Shown: positions 1-7,421 of the stretch, one piece after another
Position numbering within the stretch: position 1 is the stretch's first letter
How the letters are laid out: each line of letters starts with the position of its first letter
DNA from: a candidate division WWE3 bacterium
Lineage (GTDB): Bacteria > Patescibacteriota > WWE3 > UBA101185 > UBA10185
Reading direction: 5' to 3'
Assembly (NCBI GenBank): GCA_016182565.1
Contig: JACPGI010000008.1
Location: forward strand, 1-38,614
Length of the DNA: 38,614 nucleotides
The notes under the pieces: generated by a model
Seen by the model: only the letters and a program-made list of their open reading frames with translations
Database searches by the model: none
Told to the model about the DNA's origin: nothing
Made by a program: the position numbers and the translations under genes

Positions 1-1382
1 ATCTTAGAAGCCACAAGCCCGTGTCCTGCCTCGTGGTAGGCAACCATCTTACGTTCGTCCTCAGTCTGAATAGTTTTTCGCTCAGATCCCATGGTTACCT
101 TTAAAGATGCCTCTTCGAGATCCGCCTCAAAGACTTGTTCTTTGTTTTCTCTTGCTGCCAAAATTGCAGCTTCATTTACCATGTTTTCAATATCGGCACC
201 ACTAAACCCTACCGTTCTTTTCGCAAGTTTTTCTACAGAAACATCATCTGCAATTGGTTTTCCTAACATATGAATTTTTATTATCTCCTCGCGGTCAGTA
301 AGATCTGGCATTGGAACTGTAATTTTTCTATCAAATCTTCCCGGACGTACAAGAGCGGGATCCAACATATCAGGACGATTTGTTGCAGCGATAACAATTA
401 CATTAATTCTTGTATCAAAGCCGTCCATCTCAATAAGTATCTGATTTAATGTTTGTTCTCTTTCATCGTGCCCACCACCTATACCCATCCCACGTTGTCT
501 GCCTATTGCGTCAATCTCATCAATAAATATTAAACTTGGCTGAGCTTCTTTGGCCTTTAGAAAAAGGTCTCTTGCTCTTGCTGAACCAACACCTACAAGC
601 ATTTCCATAAATTCACTGCCTGCAACAGAAAAAAATGGAACTCCGGCTTCACCCGCTATTGCTTTTGCAAGAAGAGTTTTACCCACTCCTGATGCTCCCA
701 CTAACAAAACTCCCTTTGGTATCCTTGCACCAAGCTTTCTGTACTTATCTGGATTTTTCAGAAAATCGACAATTTCTAAAAGTTCTCTTTTGGCTTCCCC
801 AGCACCTGCTACATCTTTGAAGGTTATAGAAACACTATCTTTGCTAAATATCCTGGCCCTTGATTGACCAAAAGAAGCAATGTCACCTCCCGCACCTCGC
901 ATTTGTCTGAAGATAAAAAATAGCAATAAAAGCGGAAAAGCAAAACTTAAGATTGGTGTAAGTATATCCAACCAAGAAACATCAGATGAAATTTTTACCT
1001 CGCCAGCAATTTTTGATCTATCGATTTTGTTATTTGTAAGAATTTCATCAAAACTTATACCTTCTTCTTTGGAAGACTTAAACTCAGTTCCATCCTTGAG
1101 TTGAATATCAATTTTACTTCCGGCAATTTTTATATTTTGGACGTTTCCGGCATCAATTTGCTTTAGCACCTCACTTATTGGCTTCATCTCTTGTGCTGCT
1201 TTTGGATTAACACTTCCTGAGATTGAACTTACTACCGAATAAATAATGATAACTAAAAAAACATAGAAAAAAATGTTATTCAAAAGATTTGGTGTTCTTA
1301 CCACCTTCTTATTATTAAGAGGGGTTTTTGCACTTCTTCTTTCAGATTTTTTCTCGTTAGAGTTTTTTGGCATATTCGTCAT
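1..1382 (-). CDS. ftsH: ATP-dependent zinc metalloprotease FtsH (3' end outside window)
   Basis: Membrane-anchored AAA+ protease that degrades membrane and soluble proteins. The N-terminus has a basic cytoplasmic stretch, a TM segment (about 31-50), an extracytoplasmic domain and a second TM, then the AAA domain: Walker A reads GASGVGKT instead of the usual GPPGTGKT, Walker B is [11 protein letters not shown], and the SRH is [20 protein letters not shown]. The zinc motif HEAGH lies at the very edge of the window, so most of the protease domain is missing here. The pore loop reads EMLVGVG where the family has EMFVGVG. The start ATG (MTNMPKNS) was chosen because a TATAAT at 1392-1397 sits 9 nt upstream; ATG 1373 is an alternative. 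The gene follows trpS by 20 nt but has its own -10. Identity is certain; the motif changes suggest a divergent paralogue or lineage variant. Confidence 0.97.
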   Translation of the reverse strand, partial: MTNMPKNSNEKKSERRSAKTPLNNKKVVRTPNLLNNIFFYVFLVIIIYSVVSSISGSVNPKAAQEMKPISEVLKQIDAGNVQNIKIAGSKIDIQLKDGTEFKSSKEEGISFDEILTNNKIDRSKIAGEVKISSDVSWLDILTPILSFAFPLLLLFFIFRQMRGAGGDIASFGQSRARIFSKDSVSITFKDVAGAGEAKRELLEIVDFLKNPDKYRKLGARIPKGVLLVGASGVGKTLLAKAIAGEAGVPFFSVAGSEFMEMLVGVGSARARDLFLKAKEAQPSLIFIDEIDAIGRQRGMGIGGGHDEREQTLNQILIEMDGFDTRINVIVIAATNRPDMLDPALVRPGRFDRKITVPMPDLTDREEIIKIHMLGKPIADDVSVEKLAKRTVGFSGADIENMVNEAAILAARENKEQVFEADLEEASLKVTMGSERKTIQTEDERKMVAYHEAGHGLVASK

Positions 1383-1402
1383 AGTCAATGGATTATACTA
1401 CA

Positions 1403-2389
1403 TCAAAATCCCATTTTTTGCTTAACTTCTAGTAGCGTTTGAGAGGCAACATTACCAGCTCTTTTGGCCCCATCATTAATCACATCATCCAAAATTTTTA
1501 CCATTTCAATTCTTTTTTTCTGAATTGGCTCCACAACTGAAAATATGGCCTTTGCTAGATCCATCTTTAACTCGCTGTATCTAATTCCACTAGAAAGATA
1601 CATATCTTCATATTTTTTGCGATCTTCACTGCCTTGAAAAAGCTCTACAAAAAATAAAAGATTTGCAACCGATCCCTTAATTGGTACGCTTTCGCCCCTT
1701 CCACTATCGGTTGGCACTTTTGCAAGTCTTAAAGCAATTGTATCTGGATCATCAGTTAAATTAATAAAACTTCCATCTACCGATTTACTCATCTTTCCAT
1801 CACCTAACAAGCTTGGGATATACTTTCCAACAGTTTCAAATATCTTTGGTTCAGGAAAATCCGTACCGAATTTAGTATTCATATTTCGTGCTATCTGTCT
1901 TGCTATCTCTAAGTGAGGTTCTTGATCAACACCTACAGGAACTGCCTCTGCTTTATAAGCCAAAATATCAGCAGCCATAAGAACCGGGTAGTTAAGAAGT
2001 GCCATGGAAGATTCGTCAGAGTATTGCTTAACTTTTTCTTTGTATGTAGGAAGGTGAAGCATCCTATTTACTGAAATTACGGAACCTAGGTAGTGAGAAA
2101 GCTCAAAATGAGCAGGGACCATCGACTGCACAAAAATCACACTTTTTGCAGGATCAAGGCCAGCTGATAAATAATCCAAAATTACCTCTTTTCTATTTTG
2201 AGCAAGAGTTTTTGTATCATATGGGGTTGTAATGGCGTGCGCATCCGCAACCATGTAAAAAGTCTCGTACTCAGACTTATCTTGCAGTTCAAGCATACCT
2301 TTTACTGCCCCAAGATAATTACCAAGATGTAATCTACCTGTTGCTCTAATGCCAGATAAAACTCTTTTTTTGCTTGATGGGGTAGTCAT
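1403..2389 (-). CDS. trpS: Tryptophan--tRNA ligase
   Basis: Class I aminoacyl-tRNA synthetase that charges tRNA-Trp. It has the HIGH-type motif HLGNYLGA near residue 21, the bacterial TrpRS segment DQEPHLEIARQIA, and the KMSKS loop (LGDGKMSKSVDG) near residue 200. At about 328 aa it has the normal TrpRS length. The frame stays open upstream to 2449, but the ATG at 2389 (MTTPSSKKRV) is preferred: the extra 20 residues are not TrpRS-like, and a TATAAT lies 10 nt before this ATG, inside the extension. It lies downstream of two tRNA genes on the same strand and just upstream of ftsH. Confidence 0.96.
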   Translation of the reverse strand: MTTPSSKKRVLSGIRATGRLHLGNYLGAVKGMLELQDKSEYETFYMVADAHAITTPYDTKTLAQNRKEVILDYLSAGLDPAKSVIFVQSMVPAHFELSHYLGSVISVNRMLHLPTYKEKVKQYSDESSMALLNYPVLMAADILAYKAEAVPVGVDQEPHLEIARQIARNMNTKFGTDFPEPKIFETVGKYIPSLLGDGKMSKSVDGSFINLTDDPDTIALRLAKVPTDSGRGESVPIKGSVANLLFFVELFQGSEDRKKYEDMYLSSGIRYSELKMDLAKAIFSVVEPIQKKRIEMVKILDDVINDGAKRAGNVASQTLLEVKQKMGF

Positions 2390-2451
2390 ATCAATATCTA
2401 TTATATAGCTTTGGGGTCTTTGGACCAAGCATTCATTAAAATAAAACAAAT

Positions 2452-2528
2452 TGGTGCCGACACCAGGAATCGAACCTGGAACCTGTCGCTTATGAAACGA
2501 CCGCTCTTACCGATTGAGCTATGTCGGC
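2452..2528 (-). tRNA. tRNA-Met (CAT), probably elongator
   Basis: 77-nt cloverleaf with encoded CCA. The acceptor stem GCCGACA/TGTCGGC is fully paired with discriminator A. The D-arm has G18G19, the anticodon loop is TTCATAA, and the T-loop is a canonical TTCGATT. The paired G1-C72 excludes an initiator. A CAT anticodon could also belong to a lysidine-modified tRNA-Ile2, but a tRNA-Ile(UAU) nearby makes Met more likely. Confidence 0.93.
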
Positions 2529-2620
2529 ATACAATTACCTAGTTTAGATGACAAAGCACAAAGATTATAACAAATGACCAAATTTTAAACGATAAATCTG
2601 ATATCTTCCAAAATGCCTAC

Positions 2621-2641
2621 AGAAAAACCCCTTTCGGGGTT
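2621..2641 (-). terminator. Rho-independent terminator after the initiator tRNA
   Basis: Read on the minus strand, AACCCC-GAAA-GGGGTT forms a 6-bp stem with a GNRA-type tetraloop, followed by TTTCT. It lies between tRNA-fMet and tRNA-Met, so the two tRNAs are probably separate transcripts. Confidence 0.75.
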
Positions 2642-2667
2642 CCCATTGATAAACATATTAAAATCCT

Positions 2668-2741
2668 TGGTTGCGGGGTCCGGAGTTGCACCGGAATCTT
2701 CAGATTATGAGCCTGACGAGGTACTATTCCTCCACCCCGCG
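2668..2741 (-). tRNA. Initiator tRNA-fMet (CAT) with atypical D- and T-loops
   Basis: 74-nt cloverleaf with encoded CCA. The C1·A72 mismatch (CGCGGGG/CCCCGCA), the A11-T24 pair and the CTCATAA anticodon loop mark it as the initiator. Three features are unusual. The T-loop is TGCAACT, so the near-universal T55 is G. The D-loop is only AATAGTA, with AG in place of G18G19. The anticodon stem is TCAGG/TCTGA, so the hallmark three G-C pairs are reduced to A-T, G-C and G·T. All stems pair well, so it does not look decayed. Confidence 0.92.
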
Positions 2742-2760
2742 CCGTGACGGAGGAATTTTA

Positions 2761-3135
2761 TCAGGGGTTGTCTATATTGTCAAAACCACGGGAAAAAACC
2801 TGAACCCATAGTTGTACATTGCTAAGAGCTTTTTTTGATTGCCCCAAGGCTGAATTTGTTCCCAGAATGTTTTCTACTACAAAGATCTCCTCTCCGATTT
2901 TGGCCATCCCAAGCTTATTTCTAGCCTCCTTTTCTACAAAATCATCAGTTTTTTTGTACTCAAGTTCAGACTTTAGCTCATTTTTCTTGCTCTCAAGGGA
3001 CGAAACTGTGTTTTTTAGCTCATCTAGCCTTTTGCTACTTTCTATTATGTTTAGGGTTGTACGAGTAAAATTAACCGCGGCTACGATAAATAGAAGGGTT
3101 AGCACTAAATGTTTTATATAGGCAGGAACATGCAT
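2761..3135 (-). CDS. FtsB/DivIC-like septum formation protein
   Basis: Short bitopic division protein. It has an N-terminal TM segment (LVLTLLFIVAAVNF), a coiled coil rich in K/E/L (about residues 30-65), then the family signature FVEKEARNKLGMAKIGEEIFVV-like block (split here as FVEKEARNKLG and GEEIFVV). In other bacteria FtsB bridges FtsL and FtsQ in the divisome. The frame begins at ATG 3144, but the TATAAT at 3143-3148 overlaps that codon and lies 7 nt before ATG 3135, so the start is placed at 3135 (MHVPAYIK), which predicts a leaderless message. It ends 19 nt before tRNA-fMet on the same strand. Confidence 0.85.
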   Translation of the reverse strand: MHVPAYIKHLVLTLLFIVAAVNFTRTTLNIIESSKRLDELKNTVSSLESKKNELKSELEYKKTDDFVEKEARNKLGMAKIGEEIFVVENILGTNSALGQSKKALSNVQLWVQVFSRGFDNIDNP

Positions 3136-3142
3136 TAAAGCC

Positions 3143-3148
3143 ATTATA
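3143..3148 (-). promoter_or_regulatory. -10 element of the FtsB-like gene
   Basis: TATAAT read on the minus strand, 7 nt before the ATG at 3135. It covers the alternative upstream ATG, which is why the downstream start is preferred. Confidence 0.55.
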
Positions 3149-3264
3149 GTAAGGGAAAATGGGGGTGTCTATAATTAGGTTGACTTGAACATCTCAAAAT
3201 GCTATCTTAACCCATAGGAAAATTATATTTGGTACTTGTAAAGGATACCTAAAAAAGCACGAAA

Positions 3265-4146
3265 ATGACAAAACTTGAACAAGCCCATAAAAAATTCATA
3301 GATACACTAGAAACCCAGGAGAGATCCCCTTCTACTGTTGTTGCATACAAAAAGGATATTGAGCAACTTATCGAACACCTTTATAAGGCTGGTGTGAATC
3401 TTGTACAAGAGATAAAAACAATCCATTTGGAGGATTTTATGAAAAGCCTTGCAGAGAAAGAATACACCAACAAATCTATTTCAAGAAAAACAAACTCAAC
3501 AAAGACTTTTTTTAGGTTTCTGATTCTAGAGGGGTTAATTAGCGAAAATGTTGCCGATGCTTTAAAGCACCCCAAAGTAAAAATAAAAGCACCAAGAATA
3601 TTATCTAGATTAGAATATGGTGCCTTAAGAGATTCTGCAAGGGATGACGTCCGAACTTTTGCAATTGTAGAAGTTTTACTGCAAACAGGTATAAGAATTT
3701 CTGAACTTGCAAAAATTAAAATTGAACACCTTGAAATGGATCTTGAAAAGATGCTTGGAGCCTTACATATAGGACGAGTCGGAAGACACGACGCAAGGAC
3801 AATCCCTCTGAATAAAGCGGTAATAGAAGCAATAAATAAATATCTCCAAAATGAAAGGCCAAAACTGGACAAGGGAATACACCTTTTCATTACAAAAACT
3901 GGAAATCCACTCCTTGTAAGAAATATAAGAGCCACTCTAACAAGATATTTCGAGACAGCTGGTATTGAAAATGCTACCGTAAATGACCTAAGACATACAT
4001 TTGTTGCTCACCACCTAGCCCAAGGTACAAGCATTACAGTCATCTCAAAAATCGCAGGTCACAAAAGGTTGTCAACAACTGAAAGATATTTAGAGTTTAT
4101 TGAGAGAAAAACAGATGTTGAAAAATCTGAACTTGGTGTATTGTAA
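3265..4146 (+). CDS. Tyrosine recombinase (XerC/XerD-like)
   Basis: 293-aa site-specific recombinase of Xer size. It has an N-terminal SAM-like core-binding domain (about 1-100) and a C-terminal catalytic domain. The visible catalytic residues are Arg in QTGIRISELAKI, His and Arg in DLRHTFVAHHLA, His in IAGHKRLS and nucleophile Tyr in TTERYLEF. The beta-hairpin lysine (GKG in XerD) is not seen: the segment reads GRVGRHDARTIPL. It probably resolves chromosome dimers, since no mobile-element context was found, but it may be an integrase. There is no clear leaderless -10; the upstream region holds AAAGGA about 15 nt before the ATG. Function as a recombinase is sure; the substrate site is unknown. 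Confidence 0.9.
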   Translation: MTKLEQAHKKFIDTLETQERSPSTVVAYKKDIEQLIEHLYKAGVNLVQEIKTIHLEDFMKSLAEKEYTNKSISRKTNSTKTFFRFLILEGLISENVADALKHPKVKIKAPRILSRLEYGALRDSARDDVRTFAIVEVLLQTGIRISELAKIKIEHLEMDLEKMLGALHIGRVGRHDARTIPLNKAVIEAINKYLQNERPKLDKGIHLFITKTGNPLLVRNIRATLTRYFETAGIENATVNDLRHTFVAHHLAQGTSITVISKIAGHKRLSTTERYLEFIERKTDVEKSELGVL

Positions 4147-4184
4147 AGAACCTTCCCTTAAACTTAAACTAAGATAATAAATTT

Positions 4185-4260
4185 TGGTGGGTGCTCCAGG
4201 GATCGAACCTGGGACCATTCGTGTATAAGACGAACGCTCTACCAACTGAGCTAAGCACCC
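4185..4260 (-). tRNA. tRNA-Ile (TAT anticodon)
   Basis: 76-nt cloverleaf with encoded CCA. The acceptor stem GGGTGCT/AGCACCC is fully paired, the D-arm is canonical (AGTTGGTA), and the T-loop is TTCGATC. The anticodon arm TTCGT-CTTATAC-ACGAA puts TAT at 34-36, which reads AUA directly. Most bacteria instead use tRNA-Ile2 with a CAU anticodon modified by TilS. Confidence 0.93.
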
Positions 4261-4331
4261 AAACAAAGTTGTAAATAACGATAGTTCTTTCGGCAATCAG
4301 TCTTGTTGACTTATAGACCAATGCCACGCAA

Positions 4332-4421
4332 AGATTTTAGCATAGATTTTAGCATTTCTTACAATTTTCAAAATATTTCAAATATTAAGCTGATGCCCCT
4401 GAGATAACTCTAGATAACTCT
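4332..4421. repeat. Two short tandem duplications in an intergenic region
   Basis: The 12-mer AGATTTTAGCAT is repeated directly at 4332-4343 and 4344-4355, and the 10-mer AGATAACTCT at 4402-4411 and 4412-4421. They lie in the otherwise empty 4261-4454 gap, between the 5' end of tRNA-Ile and the 3' end of the FN3-like gene. No function can be assigned. Confidence 0.6.
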
Positions 4422-4454
4422 AAACGGGTAGGATTTATGTGTCCGAACTTACTC

Positions 4455-4874
4455 TTATTTTACTTCATAAAAGTCGGAATAGTAGGCTCTTCCAGCACTA
4501 TCATAAGCTACAATCCTAAAGGTGTGATCTGCACCAGGAAGAAGCCCGGCAACTTGACCACTATGTGTCTTTTTAAAAGTATTTGTAATTGGTATAGAAT
4601 TCACATACGCAGAACTAGTGCCATACTCTATTGCTGTCCTAGCTGGAAACTTTGTTTCTACATTTACCTGCATTTCCGTATTCTTCGTTTGTGCATAAGT
4701 TATTTTAGTAAAAGGGCTACTAAATATTCCACCTACCAGATAGTATCCAAGTAAAACTCCAATAACCACGAAAACGAAAATAAAAAGACTCACTGTGTGA
4801 GTTTTTAATTTAACTATCTCAAGTGAAATCCATTCGGGAGAACCACTGTTAAATAAAGGGGGGTTATTCCTCAT
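4455..4874 (-). CDS. Membrane-anchored protein with fibronectin III-like domain
   Basis: 139 aa. There is one TM segment at about 27-50 (VSLFIFVFVVIGVLLGYYLVGG), then an extracellular beta domain. Motifs such as AIEYGTSSAYVNS, the central SGQVAGLLPGADHTFRIVAYDSAGR and the ending YYSDFYEV resemble an FN3 or purple-acid-phosphatase N-terminal domain (here the middle motif is split as HSGQVAGLLPG and TFRIVAYDSAGR). The start overlaps the hpf stop by 11 nt, so it is translationally coupled and co-transcribed with hpf. The role is unknown. Confidence 0.7.
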   Translation of the reverse strand: MRNNPPLFNSGSPEWISLEIVKLKTHTVSLFIFVFVVIGVLLGYYLVGGIFSSPFTKITYAQTKNTEMQVNVETKFPARTAIEYGTSSAYVNSIPITNTFKKTHSGQVAGLLPGADHTFRIVAYDSAGRAYYSDFYEVK

Positions 4875-5217
4875 CTTTAAATACTTTCATTTCTCGGCTT
4901 TTCTGCCAACTAGATGACTCATTCTTCGATCTATCTTTATTGTACTGTCTTTGGACATCAGTAACAGCACTAATTATAGCAGTTTCTAAATTGAATGCGG
5001 TGTTATTTGCAAAATATTTTTTGTTTTTTATCGTAACTTCAATCTTTGCATCAAAGGTATCATCAGCCTCACCCTTGTTTAATACAACTCGAACCGAAAT
5101 TAGATCTTCCGGAACTTCCTTTAACCTACTTGTTATCTTTGTAATCTTATCCTCTGCTAAAACTTTCATACTCGGGGTAACTTCAATATTATCTGAGGTT
5201 ATTTGGAGGTTTATCAT
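4864..5217 (-). CDS. hpf: Ribosome hibernation/association factor, short HPF (YfiA) type
   Basis: 117-aa protein of the HPF/RaiA fold, which binds the decoding region of the 30S subunit in stationary phase. Family features are the opening INLQITSDNIEVTPSMK, the basic helix around EDKITKITSRLKEV, and FNLETAIISAVTDVQRQ before a charged tail. The long-HPF dimerisation domain is absent. An extended -10 (TGCTAAAAT, hexamer 5224-5229) lies exactly 6 nt before the ATG, which predicts a leaderless transcript. Confidence 0.9.
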   Translation of the reverse strand: MINLQITSDNIEVTPSMKVLAEDKITKITSRLKEVPEDLISVRVVLNKGEADDTFDAKIEVTIKNKKYFANNTAFNLETAIISAVTDVQRQYNKDRSKNESSSWQKSREMKVFKDEE

Positions 5218-5223
5218 ATTTTT

Positions 5224-5232
5224 ATTTTAGCA
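5224..5232 (-). promoter_or_regulatory. Extended -10 promoter of hpf
   Basis: Minus-strand TGC-TAAAAT followed by AAAAAT and then the ATG. The transcription start predicted 7 nt after the hexamer coincides with the A of the start codon. Confidence 0.6.
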
Positions 5233-5298
5233 TGAATTCAAAAAGTACCATTCACAAAAACCAACTAGCTTAAGCATCATTGTGTTCCTATAAATAGT

Positions 5299-5556
5299 TT
5301 ATTTTATAGGGGGAAAAATTTGAACTCCATATTCATCATATAACAAAATTGCCTGAGTAGGACAGCTTTGGGCAGCCATAAACAAAGTGTTATCATCAAC
5401 GTTTAAAGCATCCGCCATAACTACAGCAATTCCACTACTATCTAACTCAAAGACATCTGGGGCAATAACAACACAAGTTGCCGCGCTTATACAATCTGGC
5501 CGAATTACCTCTATTCTATGCACTTTCCTTTTTGTTTTTGCGTCACCCATTTCCAT
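5299..5556 (-). CDS. Single-cluster ferredoxin, last gene of the SUF operon
   Basis: Small ferredoxin of about 85 aa. The cluster ligands visible are Cys in RPDCISAATC, the second Cys six residues on, and Cys in AQSCPTQAI. The middle ligand position of the usual C-x2-(C/D)-x2-C motif is Ala, so three Cys remain, which fits a [3Fe-4S] or non-canonical [4Fe-4S] ferredoxin such as those paired with actinobacterial P450s. The frame opens with TTG at 5571; ATG 5556 (or 5550) is more likely. It starts 18 nt after sufU, so it is probably an electron donor for cluster assembly. Confidence 0.85.
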   Translation of the reverse strand: MEMGDAKTKRKVHRIEVIRPDCISAATCVVIAPDVFELDSSGIAVVMADALNVDDNTLFMAAQSCPTQAILLYDEYGVQIFPPIK

Positions 5557-5574
5557 GAAAATTTCCCACAAAAC

Positions 5575-6195
5575 TTACTCACCAAATTGCACTACTTCAT
5601 TTATACGCTCAACCATTTCGTCAATTTCCTCGTCCAAGTAACCATGGATCTTAGCCCCCGTCTCAATAGAATCAAAGGTATTTGCGAAGCAACCTACACA
5701 GTGTAAGCCATAATCCAAAAGTACCTCCGCAATAGCAGGATATTTCATAACAGCTTGGGCTATGTTTGAATCTTTTGTGAGTGGAATAAACTTACTATTC
5801 AGATTTTTATCAAGCACAGGATTTAACGTCTCATATTTTTTAATAGCTTCTTGCAATGCATCCAAAACTAACAGAGCACATTTAACACGACTAGTAGTAA
5901 GTTCAACACCCAAAAGTTCAAGAACTTTTTCTTTATCTAAAAGCTTTGCCTCAATAAGAGTTTTCCCCTTTATATACTCTGTAACAAGTGATGATGAAGC
6001 GATGCTTACAGCGCAGGCATCCCCTTCAAAAGCTATATCTGTAATAACGCCATTTATGATTTTTAATTGCAAACTTATAGTGTCGCCACAAAACGGGTTT
6101 ATTTGATGCTCTGTTACATCAGCGCCCATTATTTGGCCCCTATTCTGAGGGTCTTTGTAATGCTCCATTAATTGTTCTCTATAAATACTATCCAT
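5575..6195 (-). CDS. sufU: SufU/IscU-type Fe-S scaffold fused to a DUF1858 domain
   Basis: 206 aa, longer than stand-alone SufU (about 145). Residues 1-125 are the scaffold or sulfur-acceptor domain, with conserved Cys in NPFCGDTI, GDACAVSIASSS and SRVKCALLVLDAL. Residues about 140-200 match the DUF1858 redox-disulfide domain: SNIAQAVMKYPAIAEVLLDYG followed by HCVGC, with a CxxC motif (residues split here: AQAVMKYPAIAEVLL and GLHCVGC). The gene starts 5 nt after the sufS stop. In Bacillus, SufU relays sulfur from SufS; the fused CxxC domain could reduce or pass on persulfide, which is inference. Confidence 0.9.
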   Translation of the reverse strand: MDSIYREQLMEHYKDPQNRGQIMGADVTEHQINPFCGDTISLQLKIINGVITDIAFEGDACAVSIASSSLVTEYIKGKTLIEAKLLDKEKVLELLGVELTTSRVKCALLVLDALQEAIKKYETLNPVLDKNLNSKFIPLTKDSNIAQAVMKYPAIAEVLLDYGLHCVGCFANTFDSIETGAKIHGYLDEEIDEMVERINEVVQFGE

Positions 6196-6200
6196 ATTAT

Positions 6201-7421
6201 TTAGCCTAGAATTTCTTTTGCTTTTTTGATTCCATCAATAAGTAAGTTGACATCTTTTTTATCATTGTAAATATAAAAACTTGCCCTTGTGGACGAAGAA
6301 ATGCAAAGTTTAACGTGGAGTGGCATCGTACAATGTTGGCCTGAGCGAACACATATCCCTAAGTCACTTAAAACCGAAGCTATGTCGTGTGAATGAATTC
6401 CTGCAATTACAAAAGAGACAAGACCACATCTTTTTTTTGCATCTAATGGTCCAAGTATAGAAAGCTTAGAAATTTTTGCTAACTCGGTGAGGGCATATGC
6501 TGTTAGTTCCTCCTCATGAGCTTGGATATTTGCCATACCAATTTCTTCAAGGTAAGAAATAGCGGCAGCTAACCCCACAGCCCCCTCTACATTTGGGGTA
6601 CCGGCTTCAAACCTTGAAGGTATATCGTCCCATGTAGATTCTTTGAAATCTACAGTTTTTATCATACCTCCGCCATATTCGTAAGGAAGCATTTTTTCAA
6701 GAAGTTCTTTTTTTGCCCACAAAACACCTATTCCCATAGGTCCAAGCATTTTATGTCCTGAAAAAGAATAAAAATCGCATCCAAGTGAGGAAACATCAAC
6801 TTGAAGATGTGGCACCGCCTGAGCCCCATCTACAGAAACCAAAATTCCCATTTTTCTTGCGAGTTTACAAATTTCTTTAACTGGAAAAATTGTCCCTAAA
6901 ACGTTTGACGTATGAGATAGAGCAATAAATTTTACTTTATCTGAAAGTAATCTCTTAACTATTTTTAAATCGATTTCGCCATTTGCATCAACTGGTAGTA
7001 CAACTAATTTTGCGCCTGTCTTCTCTGCAACTATCTGCCACGGCACAATGTTACTGTGGTGGTCTGCCTCCACAACTATTATTTCATCCCCTTTAGTTAC
7101 ATATTGGGCGAGAAAAGAAAAAGCAATTCTATTTAAAGACTCGGTAACCCCTTTTGTAAATATTATTTCTGAAGAATTTGTAGCGCCTATGAAGGTGGCA
7201 ACTTTTTCCCTAGCTGTTTTGTATAAATTAGTTGCCTCTTCGCTTAGAGTATATATTCCACGGTGGACATTGGAATTATAATTTTCGTAGTAGTTAGAAA
7301 TTGCCCCTATTACTTGTCTTGGTTTCTGATAAGTTGCCGCACTATCTAGATACACAATTTTGTTCTTACCAAATGTTCTATTTAAAATAGGGAAATCCTC
7401 TTTTATTTTATTTTCTATCAT
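6201..7421 (-). CDS. sufS: Cysteine desulfurase SufS
   Basis: 406-aa PLP enzyme, group II desulfurase, that takes sulfur from cysteine for Fe-S assembly. Motifs are YLDSAATYQKP near the start, VEADHHSNIVPWQ, VDGAQAVPH, the PLP lysine in YSFSGHKMLGP, and the catalytic persulfide Cys in VRSGQHCTMPLH. The start overlaps the end of sufD by 14 nt, with a strong SD (AAAGGAG) inside sufD, so translation is coupled. Confidence 0.97.
   Translation of the reverse strand: MIENKIKEDFPILNRTFGKNKIVYLDSAATYQKPRQVIGAISNYYENYNSNVHRGIYTLSEEATNLYKTAREKVATFIGATNSSEIIFTKGVTESLNRIAFSFLAQYVTKGDEIIVVEADHHSNIVPWQIVAEKTGAKLVVLPVDANGEIDLKIVKRLLSDKVKFIALSHTSNVLGTIFPVKEICKLARKMGILVSVDGAQAVPHLQVDVSSLGCDFYSFSGHKMLGPMGIGVLWAKKELLEKMLPYEYGGGMIKTVDFKESTWDDIPSRFEAGTPNVEGAVGLAAAISYLEEIGMANIQAHEEELTAYALTELAKISKLSILGPLDAKKRCGLVSFVIAGIHSHDIASVLSDLGICVRSGQHCTMPLHVKLCISSSTRASFYIYNDKKDVNLLIDGIKKAKEILG

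Noticed and set aside
3381..3935. 184-aa minus-strand ORF inside the recombinase
   Set aside because: Shadow of a gene with a clear family match; no promoter or SD.
4090..4296. 68-aa ORF over tRNA-Ile
   Set aside because: It covers the tRNA and the recombinase 3' end; a tRNA-derived false ORF.
5280..5310. Terminator at the end of the SUF operon
   Set aside because: CCTATAAA/TTTATAGG can pair across the ferredoxin stop codon, but it is AT-rich and has no T run.
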